Position numbers and translations under genes: made by a program. The notes under the pieces are model-generated. The model searched no databases, was not told the DNA's origin, and saw only the letters and a program-made list of their open reading frames with translations. DNA of 35,828 nt from Paulinella micropora (lineage: Eukaryota; Cercozoa; Imbricatea; Euglyphida), in NCBI GenBank assembly GCA_009731375.1, contig BJOX01000089.1, forward strand, positions 122,250 to 158,077, given 5' to 3'. Shown one piece after another: positions 11,100-23,100 of the stretch. Numbering within the stretch: position 1 is the first letter of the stretch; every line of letters begins with the position of its first letter.

Positions 11100-11322
11100 C
11101 CACTAAAGACTTCTAATAATTAAGAATGCTTGCAGTAAGTGAAAAAAAATAAATTTATAGTAAATCGGGTAATATGTTAATTTCTATTACTGTTAATACC
11201 AGAGTAAAAATCTTGAATATGTATTAATATATATATGTAAAAATTCCAACGTGTCAAAAAGGTTGAAAGTATTAATATTAAAAAAGATCAACGTATAAAA
11301 AAAGTTAACGTTATAAAAAAGT
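11096..11322. repeat. spacer unit U, copy 1
   Basis: About 225 bases starting ttttccacta and containing taataattaagaatgcttg and attactgttaataccagag. It is repeated at 13050-13300 and also sits directly after a TTC array there. A third, partial copy of its start is at 14766-14810. Confidence 0.85.
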
Positions 11323-11960
11323 TCTTCTTCTTCTTCTTCTTCTTCTTCTTCTTCTTCTTCTTCTTCTTCTTTTTCTTCTTTTTCTTCTTTTTCTTCTTTT
11401 TCTTCTTCTTTTTCTTCTTCTTTTTCTTCTTCTTTTTCTTCTTCTTTTTCTTCTTCTTCTTCTTCTTCTTCTTCTTTTTCTTCTTTTTCTTCTTTTTCTT
11501 CTTTTTCTTCCTCTTCTTCTTATTCTTCTTTTTCTTCTTTTTCTTCTTCTTCTTCTTTTTCTTCTTCTTTTTCTTCTTCTTTTTCTTCTTCTTTTTCTTC
11601 TTCTTTTTCTTCTTCTTTTTCTTCTTCTTTTTCTTCTTCTTTTTTTTCTTCTTTTTTTTCTTCTTTTTTTTTCTTCTTTTTCTTCTTCTTCTTCTTCTTC
11701 TTCTTCTTCTTCTTCTTCTTCATTTTCTTTTCTTCTTCTTTTTCTTTTCTTTTTCTTTTTCTTCTTTTTCTTTTTCTGTTTCTTCTTTTTCTTTTCTTTT
11801 TCTTTTTCTTCTTTTTCTTTTTCTTCTTCTTTTTCTTCTTCTTTTTCTTCTTCTTCTTCTTCTTCTTCTTCTTCTTCTTCTTCTTCTTCTTCTTTTTCTT
11901 CTTCTTTTTCTTCTTCTTCTTCTTCTTCTTCTTCTTCTTCTTCTTCTTCTTCTTCTTCTG
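11322..11960. repeat. TTC/GAA array II with 12-bp periodicity
   Basis: TTC array in which a 12-base unit ttcttctttttc is repeated many times, with a T-rich patch around 11640-11680. Confidence 0.97.
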
Positions 11961-11965
11961 CTTGT

Positions 11966-12109
<144 letters not shown>

Positions 12110-12531
12110 NNNNNNNNNNNNNNNNNNNNNNNNNNNNNNNNNNNNNNNNNNNNNNNNNNNNNNNNNNNNNNNNNNNNNNNNNNNNNNNNNNNNNNNNNNN
12201 NNNNNNNNNNNNNNNNNNNNNNNNNNNNNNNNNNNNNNNNNNNNNNNNNNNNNNNNNNNNNNNNNNNNNNNNNNNNNNNNNNNNNNNNNNNNNNNNNNNN
12301 NNNNNNNNNNNNNNNNNNNNNNNNNNNNNNNNNNNNNNNNNNNNNNNNNNNNNNNNNNNNNNNNNNNNNNNNNNNNNNNNNNNNNNNNNNNNNNNNNNNN
12401 NNNNNNNNNNNNNNNNNNNNNNNNNNNNNNNNNNNNNNNNNNNNNNNNNNNNNNNNNNNNNNNNNNNNNNNNNNNNNNNNNNNNNNNNNNNNNNNNNNNN
12501 NNNNNNNNNNNNNNNNNNNNNNNNNNNNNNN
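12110..12531. other. assembly gap (422 N)
   Basis: Unknown bases between a TTA array and a TTC array. The real distance is uncertain. Confidence 0.99.
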
Positions 12532-13050
12532 TTCTTCTTCTTCTTTTTCTTCTTCTTCTTTTTCTTCTTCTTCTTTTTCTTCTTCTTCTTTTTCTTCTTC
12601 TTCTTTTTCTTCTTCTTCTTTTTCTTCTTCTTCTTTTTCTTCTTCTTCTTTTTCTTCTTCTTCTTTTTCTTCTTCTTCTTTTTCTTCTTCTTCTTTCTTC
12701 TTCTTCTTCTTCTTCTTCTTCTTCTTCTTCTTTTTCTTTTTCTTCTTCTTCTTCTTCTTCTTCTTCTTCTTCTTCTTTTTCTTCTTCTTCTTTTTCTTTT
12801 TCTTCTTCTTCTTCTTCTTTTTCTTCTTTTTCTTCTTTTTCTTCTTTTACTTCTTCTACTTCTTCTACTTCTTCTTCTTCTTCTTGTTCTTCTTCTTCTT
12901 CTTCTTTTTCTTCTTCTTTTTCTTCTTCTTTTTCTTCTTCTTCTTCTTCTTCTTCTTCTTCTTCTTCTTCTTTTTCTTCTTTTTCTTCTTTTTCTTCTTT
13001 TTCTTCTTTTTCTTCTTCTTCTTCTTCTTCTTCTTCTTCTTCTTCTTCTT
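12532..13050. repeat. TTC/GAA array III with 15-bp minisatellite
   Basis: It begins with about eleven near-perfect 15-base units (ttcttcttctttttc) at 12532-12690 and then continues as an irregular TTC array to the start of spacer unit U copy 2. Confidence 0.97.
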
Positions 13051-13300
13051 TTCCACTAACGACTCTTAATAATTAAGAATGCTTGCTTTTAGTATCTAAA
13101 AAAGTATGTAAGTGAAAAAAAAATTTTATATTATATCGGGTAATATATTAATTTCTATTACTGTTAATACCAGAGTAAAAATCTTGAATATGTATTAATA
13201 TATATGTAAAAATTTCAAAGTGTCAAAAAGTTGAAAGTATTCATATTAAAAAAGTTCAACGTATAAAAAAAGTTAAAGGTATAAAAAAAGTTGTGTTCAA
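13050..13300. repeat. spacer unit U, copy 2
   Basis: Matches 11096-11322 over most of its length, with small indels (it has an extra stretch after gcttgctttta). It ends in several 'ataaaaaaagtt' units, as copy 1 does. Confidence 0.85.
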
Positions 13301-14122
13301 CGTATTAGAAAAAGTTAAAGGTAATTAAAAAATTTATATGTACAAAAAAAACTTAACTTTTTTATAAGATAGAACTTTTTATAAGATAGAACTTTTTTAT
13401 AAGATAGAACTTTTTTTATAAAAAAGAAAAAAATTATAATAGTTTGTGTGATTACTTGAATGTCTTCAGTAATATCAAACACGTGGGGTAGTGGTAGTAC
13501 TAGTAGTAGTAGTAGCAGCAGTAGTAGTAGTAGCAGTAGTAACAGCATGCGCAGCAGTCAGAGGTTGTACTCGATCTGGGAAGAAGCCATCACGAAATTC
13601 AAATCCGCAACCTGTGGAAGTGGCAAGGACAGCCTCTGTGTTTCGCTAGCAGGCAAGAAGAGATAGCATCTGTGTTTCGCTAGCCGGCAAGAAGAGATCT
13701 CAAATTATTAATAACAAGAATAGTCTAGATTGGTGAGGACACTGATTTGTATTTATTAAATCACATTCCTATTATCAGTCTAACTTGAAATTAATTTCAA
13801 TACACAATTATAACATTTATGTTTTCCGTTTTTATTATTAAAAATATGACTAGTTCACAAGAAGTAAAATTTTTTAATGTATTATTATTACATTCCGGCA
13901 CTATTTTGTATTATATTGATATCATCATGGCGTATTATAAACTTATGATAATTTAATTTTTTTTTCAAATTAGAGATCCCCTGTCGTGACAATTAAAACA
14001 AACAGTTGTTGATCTTTCTTCATAGCTCAATTATCCTAATATTGTATTAATACCGTAAAACAAAGAGTATAATATTAATAATATATACTACATACTCTCA
14101 GTTCAAGTAATATCAACAAAGA
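13301..14122. other. AT-rich spacer with small duplications, no gene recognised
   Basis: Contains an (AGT)n run at 13495-13545 and a 34-base tandem duplication (13632-13664 and 13666-13698; core tgtgtttcgctagc). The rest is AT-rich with no supported gene. Confidence 0.6.
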
Positions 14123-14261
14123 CAAATTAGTCCCATTGAGACTAAATCTGTCCCGTTGGGACCAATTTAGTCCAATTGGGACTGTATATCCAAATTTCAG
14201 GTCTGGAACATATTTAAGTAAAAGTATGATACATACCGTGAACAAACAAATCAAAATATAG
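14123..14261. repeat. dispersed 139-bp repeat, copy 1
   Basis: Starts caaattagtcccattgaga and ends in aatcaaaatatag. A copy with about ten differences is at 16738-16879, same orientation. Its first third consists of facing TAGTCCC/GGGACC sites. Confidence 0.9.
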
Positions 14262-15189
14262 TAGTTTCAGATCGAGTTCTTTGTGTTCTTATAGCTTTAT
14301 GTACGCTTAACAAAATCTCTTAACAATCAAAATTTTAATATCAACTGTAAACAATGCCATGATATATCACTATTAAAATATAGTTGCAGAAACTAATAAC
14401 ACAGACATTCAGTACACTACTAAACTATAATACAGTGATGTTAATATCAATATCCATTTAAAAAACAGATAACGTAACTTTTTAAAGTTATTAAATGTTT
14501 AAAATATTCTCAAAATATGTATATAGGAGAAGAAAGAGAATCATCGTAATAAATTGGTCTCAGCGGGACTGATTCCGTCACAACAGGACCAGTTTGGTCC
14601 CAAAGGGACCAAATAATTTTACGATAATTGTAAGTAATCAAGCACGCAACACAGTGAGTAAATATTTAATATCTATATATTATTTAATAAGATACTTATA
14701 ACAACTGCTTGCGCACTATGCAGCACGTCTACGCATTTTCTGACTCCCTGAAATGATAACTTACATTTTCCACTTAACTGTTTTTAATAATAAAGAACGC
14801 TTGCTTTTCGTAGAGCTGAACAGGATGCATGTAACAAGGCAAACTCAGTAAAAAAACGAGGCTGACTAAAGAGAGAAAAAGGCAGACTACAGGGAGAAGT
14901 ATGAGAAGGCAAAACACTACATTGAGCTGACGATTAACTATGTTCATGGCAAGAAACCGTAACATGGTGCATATCGGTCGACAGGCAGGACATAGTATCT
15001 CCTTTCTCCCTTATGATTAACTGGGCAAGGAGCTAAAATAGTCAGGTCCTAAATCAATCGCAGTGGTAAAAAACATAAGCTATACGTTCCTTTTCCTGTC
15101 AATTGAATACTCTGGCTCTTGTGAGTCACGGGAAGGCGCTGATCATTTAAATAATTGTACTTGCACGATTTCGACCCAGGTAAAGCAGT
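14262..15189. other. AT-rich spacer, no gene recognised
   Basis: Holds another facing pair of GGTCCC-type sites at 14555-14610 (including tttggtcccaaagggacca) and a partial copy of spacer unit U at 14766-14810. Nothing else recognisable. Confidence 0.6.
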
Positions 15190-15247
15190 GTGACAACTAC
15201 TGCTGCTACTACTACTGCTACTACTACTACTGCTACTACTACTACTG

Positions 15248-15281
<34 letters not shown>

Positions 15282-15313
15282 TACTACTACCACTACTACC
15301 ACTACTACTACTA

Positions 15314-15370
<57 letters not shown>

Positions 15371-15382
15371 TACTACTACTAC

Positions 15383-15431
<49 letters not shown>
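15190..15431. repeat. TAC trinucleotide array
   Basis: (TAC)n with TGC and CAC variants at the left. Thr, Tyr and Leu homopolymer frames are artefacts. Confidence 0.97.
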
Positions 15432-15432
<1 letters not shown>

Positions 15433-16240
15433 AAACAGGTGCAACAAATTCCACGGCCGATGTCTACGGTTGAAGGTACTCATATCCTATTATAACATCA
15501 TTACTGTGAGATATGAGTTCTTTCTTCTGAGTGCCGACCAAGAAGCTGCGTTCTCTGCGGATGAACTGAATTGTATATGGAAAAATATTTTCAAAATTTT
15601 AAAGAATATCAATAAATATATACAGCTTCCAATTTTAGTAGTATCACTTGACGTGATAATATTTTAACAGAATTTCAAACACTGTTTTGCAATACTATTA
15701 ATAACTATACTTGCCATGTGTCACGCGTGGAGCCGAGCTGGAAGCAGAATAGATATAAATTGAAAGAAGTCGGATGACAGCGTATCTTGTTCATATTGAT
15801 ATTTTAATAAACAGTTGAGAAAAAGGCTTACGAGACCTCTAGTATCAGTGCTCGCCCCTTCGCTAAAGCGATTGATACTGAGACATGCAAGTATTCTCAT
15901 AGTCAGAGACAGAAATATTCCCAGGATCAGAGTGAGTTTGGTTGATAACAAAGACTCTGATTATTATATATTAATACAATATTCCTTACAATATAATTTT
16001 AAAAATACAGTAGCTGACTACTAGCAAGATCATTGATTTGATATTAATAGCACTAAACTTTCAGTGCAGATAGTCGAAAGTGTAATTAAGTTTCAAATTG
16101 CTAAAAGGTATTATTAATAATATTAATGTTAAGTAATATTAGTCTCAGTGAGTGACTTCAATCATTTTGATACTGTAGTTTATTATTAAGTAAATTAGTA
16201 TTCATTACTCAAAGTAGGATCTGCATCAGATTATACAACT
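15432..16240. other. spacer, no gene recognised
   Basis: AT-rich. A 65-codon frame at 15470-15667 has a short mixed-composition stretch but no motif or clear splice site, so I do not call it. Confidence 0.55.
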
Positions 16241-16242
16241 TG

Positions 16243-16370
16243 TTATATATATATATATATATATATTAAATATATATATTAAATATATATATTAAATATA
16301 TATATATATATATATCATGATATATATCATCATCATCGTGTAATACCATATATATATATATATATATCAT
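16243..16370. repeat. AT-rich tandem repeat
   Basis: (AT)n broken by 'atattaaatatat' units of about 18 bases, then 'tatcatcatca' and (AT)n again. Confidence 0.93.
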
Positions 16371-16492
16371 CGGTTCTCTGCATGACCTTAAACTGTGACT
16401 GGTTTTTTTTACACTTTATTTTTTCACTCTCTGTGTCTCTTGACAGCACTTCCATTTGATCTCTTCTGCTTCTCACTTATTCCTACTACGTG

Positions 16493-16579
16493 ACTAGTGG
16501 CAAGTATTCTCTTATTAAAAGTGTTTGCGTAAAATACTATATATACTATGATATAAAAAGAGTATATATTGTATTATAT

Positions 16580-16663
<84 letters not shown>

Positions 16664-16712
16664 CGCAAACACGTTTAATCAAAGAATACTATCCTTAATA
16701 TTTGCCACTAGT
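16493..16712. mobile_element. foldback element with AC/AT core
   Basis: Left arm 16493-16536 and right arm 16661-16712 are inverted and related: outer ends actagtggcaa, inner ends gtgtttgcgta. The right arm has about 8 extra bases. Between them lie a short (AC)n and about 95 bases of (AT)n. No coding frame. It is either a MITE-like element invaded by an AT microsatellite or a large inverted duplication. Confidence 0.65.
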
Positions 16713-16737
16713 AATAATAAGTGTGTCTGAATCATAT

Positions 16738-16879
16738 CAAATTAGTCCCATTGAGAATCAATCCGTCGCGTTGGGAGTGGGACCGATTTAGTCCCATTGG
16801 GACTGTATATCCAAATTTCAGATCTGGAACATATTTAAGTAAAAGTATGATACATACAAACAAACAAATCAAAATATAG
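16738..16879. repeat. dispersed 139-bp repeat, copy 2
   Basis: Same-orientation copy of 14123-14261, with a small insertion (gggagtgggaccg) in the palindromic part. It lies 26 bases right of the foldback element. Confidence 0.9.
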
Positions 16880-17024
16880 TCACATGGGTATCATACATTT
16901 TCTACATTTGGTCTCAATTTTAGTCCGATATGGTTTTATTTATTGGTTCCAGAACGATCGATATTTGGTCTCAATTTAGTCACATGTGTATAATACATTT
17001 TTCTACAAATATGTTTTTTTTTAT

Positions 17025-17150
17025 TTTTATTGGTCCCAGAACGATCCCAAATAAAAAAATCCTCGGTCCCAGGGGCGATTCTAAAAAAATTCGGTCCCGC
17101 TGGACCAAATTTTGGTCCCGCGGGACCAATTTAGTCCCGCGGGTCCGAAT
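17025..17150. repeat. GGTCCC palindrome cluster
   Basis: At least six ggtccc/tagtccc sites, including the perfect palindrome tggtcccgcgggacca (about 17113-17128). Same family as 9884-10345. Confidence 0.8.
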
Positions 17151-17250
17151 TATGAGTTGTAGTGTTTGTTTGAGTGGTTCATGCCAGTGGTCAGCCAGCC
17201 ATGTTTGTGAGGTTTGAAAATATGTCAAATTTTTCTTCTTTGTGTTTCAG

Positions 17251-17446
17251 GCCCAAGATCTCGGCTGCGTGATCAGTGAGAACATGCCTGATCAGATTTT
17301 TGCTTACTTGCATCGCGCCCTCTATGTCCTTCTCCACTTCAGAGCTATCGAGTACTCGCACGTTTTGTGCCTGCACCTTCTCACCCTCAACTACTGGAGA
17401 TGCCACCAGCATTCGGCGTGGATGTCTTTTTGTCACGACCTCATAT
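17251..17446 (+). CDS. isolated exon, possible continuation of the 8804 gene
   Basis: Strong acceptor (tttcttctttgtgtttcag) and strong donor (gtaagt) flank 196 bases that are open in one frame, starting in phase 0 and ending in phase 1. The 65-residue product is rich in His, Leu, Cys and aromatic residues (for example AYLHRALYVLLHF). No family recognised. The intron before it contains AAAATATG (17217-17224), as do the other introns here. Joining it to 9402-9707 is in phase but rests only on same strand and order. Confidence 0.5.
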
Positions 17447-17458
17447 GTAAGTTCTCCT
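17439..17458 (+). repeat. 20-bp inverted repeat, left copy
   Basis: The 20 bases cctcatatgtaagttctcct, which span the donor of the exon ending at 17446, occur as an exact reverse complement at 28954-28973, just beyond the right end of the retrotransposon. Confidence 0.85.
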
Positions 17459-19030
17459 GGTAGTTAGAGCGCCTATCAACTTCAAAGCAGGTAAACTTAT
17501 TGAATATTCAAGATTTTGAGGTGCTGTTTGCACAAAATTCAATGTTTTTATTGGGAATAGTTAGCAGACGGTTTAGTTTTTCAGTGTATTAAAGGTATTG
17601 CTGTGTTCCAGAGTATGTTCTGAATTTCGACAAACTAATTTTCGACCTATGTTTTCCTAGTTGTTTTTTTTTTTGTACCGTACTTCTCTGCAAAAACCCT
17701 TAGGCAGTATTACTCCACTTAACATGTGAATTCATTTGTGCAATTGTGTGCAAAAATGAGTGCAGAGTGCATCATGCAACAGCATTTTTCAGTTAAAAAC
17801 ACCATACTTGCTATGTCCTGAGAAGTGGAAATTGCGGTTGAAAATAAGGGTGAAAAATAGTTAGCTACCCCTTTTTTCTAAAACAAACACTTGTGTCATG
17901 CTTGCTTTTGCTTGAAACGATGTGGTTTGAACATTTACCTGCTTTGAAGTACTTGACTTCCAACATGATTTTGGTGGCGCCGGCCCGTGAATTTCTGTGG
18001 CAATATTTGACAAGACCATGCCAATGCCCGGAGAGGAAACCAGAAAAATTTCCAAAAAATATTTGAACAGACAGACCTATCGACATACGTACCCTTTGAA
18101 GTGAAGGCCACACTAAAAAAAAATTTATTTGACGGTTTTTGCGGTGTCGAGATTAGTAAAAGTCATGGCTAGAGAGGGTTTTGTGTTTTTTTTCTGTGTG
18201 TTTCTCATGCATACTTTCACGTCCCGTGGCCTTGCACAGTCTTTCCAAACGTTGTGCCCATGCTGTCTGCAAAATAGTGTGTTGTAAACTTATCTATAGC
18301 ATGTGTTGTTCTTTCTTCCCTGAAGCCCTTTTTTGCATCTGTCTTGTATCACTCCTATATGTGTTGTGTGTGCTTTTCTGGGAATGTAATGTGCTGAATC
18401 TATTCACAATCACATAGTCTTTGTTTTGCATATGTTCAACTACTGCTCCTTTGTTTGTAACCCTGCTGTTAGTGATATGTTCTGGGCTGCAAACAGGCTA
18501 AAAAAATCATGGGTGAAATCTTTAGAGATTTTCAATTTTTCTGCACTTTCTGTACAAAATGCTTTTATTAAATAGTATTTTTGATTTCCTTCACTTTCTG
18601 TACTTGTGCAGGCCTTGTATTTAAATAAACAAATTTCTGAGTGAGGGCCTTATGCACTATTTTTGCTGATTTTGGCATGTTTGTTTGCAGGCTTAAGGTT
18701 ACTTTTTTGTAAAAAACTTTGTACATTTAATTATAAGCATACATAGAAAGATATTACATAAAAATTTATTGAAGAGCATACAGGAAACATATGAAAACTG
18801 ACTCTGATTTTTGGTTATCACAAGCACTATTTTTTGAGGTTGCAAGGTGGTCATTTTTTTCCGGTGGGGTGTGTGCAAATTAGTTGGGAAAAAGCGGTGG
18901 GCGACGGGAAATCGATTGGTTTGAAGTCAGTTTTTACTATTTTTCAATGATTCTTTCATTAAATTAAATGTTTTTACTTATAGTTTTGAAATGTACAATT
19001 TTCATATGATAAAGTTTAACGGATCTATAT
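17447..19030. other. spacer or intron, no supported gene
   Basis: Mostly AT-rich. A short open stretch on the + strand at about 17925-18050 (includes APAREFLWQYLTRPCQCPE) could be a small exon or remnant; I saw no convincing splice sites. The intact retroelement begins at its right edge. Confidence 0.45.
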
Positions 19031-19034
19031 TTAT
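19031..19034. repeat. target-site duplication TTAT, left
   Basis: TTAT precedes the left LTR and is repeated after the right LTR (28927-28930). A four-base duplication is usual for several Ty3/gypsy lineages. Confidence 0.7.
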
Positions 19035-19271
19035 TGTAATGCCCCCAACGATAGCTCGTAAAAAGTCGGTAATACAACCAAACACAGTCCTCAAGAATGA
19101 GAATGATGTCTCGTTGTATTAGCTCAGTGAAGCCAAAAAGGAAAACGGCAACAGACCAGGAATAAAATGGCATCAGGTCCAATCCGGACAAATAATACTG
19201 AAAAACAAGCTGGTGCACCTGTCACCAGGAAAAGGTATTTTTTACCGGCTATCCGGGGGGTGATGCCTACA
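19035..19271 (-). repeat. 3' LTR
   Basis: On the - strand it begins TGTAGGCATCACCCCCCGG and ends in ACA (TGT...ACA ends). It differs from the other LTR by four substitutions and one extra C, plus two differences in the last five bases. A hairpin-prone ctggtg(c)acctgtcaccag lies at about 19210-19228. Confidence 0.93.
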
Positions 19272-19274
19272 GTA

Positions 19275-19283
19275 CCCCCTCCC
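19275..19283 (-). promoter_or_regulatory. polypurine tract
   Basis: GGGAGGGGG on the - strand, three bases (TAC) upstream of the 3' LTR. In LTR elements this RNase H-resistant tract primes plus-strand DNA. The three-base offset is slightly unusual. Confidence 0.75.
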
Positions 19284-20115
19284 GATTTTATGACGGAAAT
19301 AGCATTTTCGTCATACACCTTCTGATTTCTTTCTGCAAATAGTATGCGCTATGGAGTCATGCCACACAGCGCATCGACCCACGGATAGACGCTAAAAGAC
19401 GATAAATATATCCTCATACGGCACGTCAAAGCGGATTCTCTAGCCTTTCTTGTAAATTTTGAACTCCTTCCCCTCAATTTTTTTTTTTTTTTTTTTTTTT
19501 TTTCGGCAGTATGTCAAGAACAAACGTACAATTAATAAAAAAATACAAGCAACGTGGTGCTGTAGTACGATTCCCCCTTTGATCTCCTTCTTCTTCTTAT
19601 CATTATCATTATTATTATTATTATTCACAGGGAGATCGTAAGTACATTGTCTTTTTTAATGACATACCCTTGTATAAGGCGGATATCCTATGATATAGTA
19701 TTAGGGGGCCAGTCCTAATAGCTATATCCGAAGTCGAGGTGTATGTACCCGACCCTGCGATATACCGACACAAGTAGAGATTGACCGTGCTCAGGTACGA
19801 CAGTATATAATCTATCGTAAAAAATAATTTAATGAAAGTTTCAGAGAACATTTCATTTTCGAGAACATCATCCCAGGACTTGGAAAGGGTCATACCCGGG
19901 AACACCATCGCTCAATACACTAGCGATCCCCGTATACGGTGTAGTATCATCGTCGATCGACCTTTCGCACTCGTATGTTGCGATCGAATGCCAAGTTATA
20001 TCACTGAGTCTTTTTAATATTCATATTGATAACTGATGATGCATGATCAAATCATGATACGCCGTGGGCAATCAATCAGTTTATTTGAGACGCATAAAGA
20101 AAAATAGTTTCTTTG
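19284..20115. other. long 3' non-coding region of the retroelement
   Basis: About 830 bases between the pol stop and the polypurine tract. It includes an imperfect hairpin (tgacggaaa/tttcgtca, 19290-19312), a T run (19480-19503) and a small TTC/ATT microsatellite (about 19588-19625). No env or chromodomain-like frame. Confidence 0.7.
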
Positions 20116-23100
20116 TCACTGCCTTCGTCGTCTGGCGCGGATTTCTTTGCCTGGTGGAGGACCACCAACAAAAGTCAGATCGAACTTTGACTGTTCGAGA
20201 ATGTCCCAGATCTTATTAGGGATTCCGCCCAACGATAATTCAAAAGGGACATCAAGCACTCCTCTTGGCAGTGTCTGAATGGTCCACGCAGTGTAATCCT
20301 TGTCTCTGGGAGTAATTGTATCATCCCATGTCTCGAGACTTTTTGCGTCTTTATATACTGGCAGATAATGTCTTGCCTTTGGATCCTCAACCGGGTCCAT
20401 ACTTCTCCAGAACTGGAGTATCGGTTGTACTATCTTTGCGGCTGATGATATTTTGAGTGTCCGTGTGACACGCATCTGTCGTGGGACCGCCACGACCCGC
20501 ATCAAGTATAAGTCTGAGAGAGTGTCATCAGCGACATGTTGTTCCGCTGGTCTCATCAGATAGAAAACATTTTTCACCCATGCGATGGTTGCTATCGCAT
20601 CGCCTTCCTTCCATCGCTCATGGACAATCTCAACGTTGCCCGCGTTTGGGTCAGTGTCCGTCCCCTCCTCCTCCTGGTGGACGTCCTTTGATCTCATCGA
20701 CCTCATCGCCTTCCTCGGTTGGTCGTTGATAAGATCATTCCGCGCTCTCCTTAGCTGCGCCTCTGTGATCTTCTCCTTCTTTCCGCTATGCTCTCGCGGA
20801 GACTTGGACTGAGTCCCCACCGCGCTTATGCGGTCAGTCTTCTCCTTGCTGTCCACCTCACTCTCCTCCTTCTCAGCTATCGGTGCCCGATAAGCATCGT
20901 CTTGGTCTATGCCAGCCTCCTTGTGGATGGGCGGCACCTCTTTGAAATCATCCTTCATCCGTTTTAACGCCTCCTCAACGGATTCATCTTCCAGTAAGAA
21001 GGGATCATACTTAATCAGCCTTCTTACATTCACAATTTGCACCTTCCCTCTACCCCTGATCTTGTAATTCAGAGGTCCCGTCTGTTCCATAATCTGATAA
21101 GGTCCTTTCCAGTGAGTGAACAGCTTAGAGCTGACTCCCTTCGGGACTTGAGGATGGTACAATAGTACAATATCCCCGACCTGGAACTTGATCTGATCCA
21201 AGTGCGCTTGTCGCACCCCTTCAGCATCAGTCTTTCGGCGCTCCGCCTCTCTATGCGCCCTGACTATTTGTTCCGCCTCCATCTTCACTCTAAGTCTCAT
21301 CCCAAACAACTCATCCGCATCCGCCCAAGTGTCTTTTGGGTGAAGGAGCGAAGTCGGGATATCAGGCTCACGCCCATATACTAACTGATATGGCGAGATT
21401 GAGCTCTTCGAGCCTCCTAACGCCGTAGAGGGTAGACAGTTCATTGCAAACGCAAATGATGGTGCTGCCTCGACCCATGCTCTTTGATTCTCCTTCTTCG
21501 TGCAATACATCTTTAGCGAGGCTTTGAGGGGTCTGTGTACCCGCTCGATTTTCCCATTTGCTCGCGGGTTATAGGCAGTAACATATTGCCATTTCATCCC
21601 GTAATACTTAGATAGTTTGTCGATGACCTCGTTATTAAAGTCCGAGCCTCGATCAGAACATATCTTTCTTGGTACTCCGATCTGTGAGATGATCCTATCG
21701 ATCAGCGCCTCGGCCGTCGTCTTGCCGGTAACGTCTTTGACAGGGATGATCCACACATAGTTGGTGGCTCTGTCAATAGCCGTAAGGAGGTATTTGTAAC
21801 CATCCTTCGATTCTGGGAAAGGTCCCACATGATCAATGTGTATAAACTCAAACATCCCCGCATGAAGAGGAAATTCGCCAATCAGGCCGAAATTTGCCTT
21901 CAGTGGTGTTTTGTTTATCTTGCACGGGATGCATGCATCCACCGCCTGATCTATCTCCTCCTTCATCTTCTTCCACCAGAATCGCCTCGCTACGAACATA
22001 TGAGTTCGTTGTCGACCCGGATGCGCCAAAAGTGGGCAATTGTGGGCTGCGACAAATATAAATCGTCTCAGACTCTCCGGTACCCAAAGGGTCCATTTGT
22101 CCGGCTGTGACGCATAGCGACCGTGAAGGCCCTTGTACCACAGTAGACCATCTCTCCATCCCATCTCCTTCATCTGATCTTTGATCGCTTTCGTCATCCG
22201 TAGCTCATCCGGGTTCTGATATAACTGTATCAGTTCTTTAAACTCCGGATCTTGAGCCTGTTGTTGCCTCCATGCGGTAGGCGAGGCTATATGGATAGTA
22301 CCATCTTCTAGCCGTACCCCGATTCTTTCCGGGTCATCGTCTAGGTCACTTCTCCGCTCTTGAGGAGGCTCCGCATAAACTTCCTGCGTCTCCTCTTCCT
22401 CTCTTATGTTCGCCTTCGCATTCTCATATACCTCATAGGACCACTCAGCGTCCTCCTGGGTATGTAGCTCACAACATATCCCGTGATCCGGGCCTTGTGG
22501 ACTGTACCGTAGACCTGTGCGGTCATATCGGACTCCACTCGCCATCTCCATCGCCTCAATGTGGCTGACCTCATACACCTTGTCAGTGGACAAGTCTTCC
22601 ATCTCCACCGTGGACACCAACGCCGATACTTCTGAGTTAAACTCTAGCCTAGAGAGGCTATCAGCGACCACATTTCGCTTTCCCGGTAGATGGACCATTG
22701 TAAAATCGAAACAAGACAAGAACGCTTGCCACCGCGCCAGCCGTCCCGTCTGTTCATGATTCATCAACCATAACAGGTTATGATGATCAGTTCTGACAGT
22801 AAATTGAGGTCCTCCCCACAAATACTCTCTGAGCCTCTTGAGGGCCCATACTACCGCCAACGCCTCTCTTTGCCTTGTGCAATAGTTTCTCTCCGCCGCA
22901 CACAACTTCCTACTAATAAACATGATTGGGCGTAATTTCTTCTCCTCATCCTCTTGTTGTAATACAGCCCCAATCGCAAACTTAGATGCGTCTGTATCGA
23001 CTACGAATTGTTTCGTAAAGTCGGGCATCGTTAACACCAGTCCTCCGTCTTTCGGGTCTTTGTAAATGAGATCTTTGAGCGCATGAAACGCTTGCAAAGC

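Noticed and set aside
19284-20115. An env-like third gene in the retroelement
   Set aside because: The longest frame is 95 codons with no signal peptide or coat-like features and the stretch contains simple repeats.
20116-20990. A chromodomain at the end of Pol
   Set aside because: I could not find the aromatic cage pattern or the usual position right after the GPY module.
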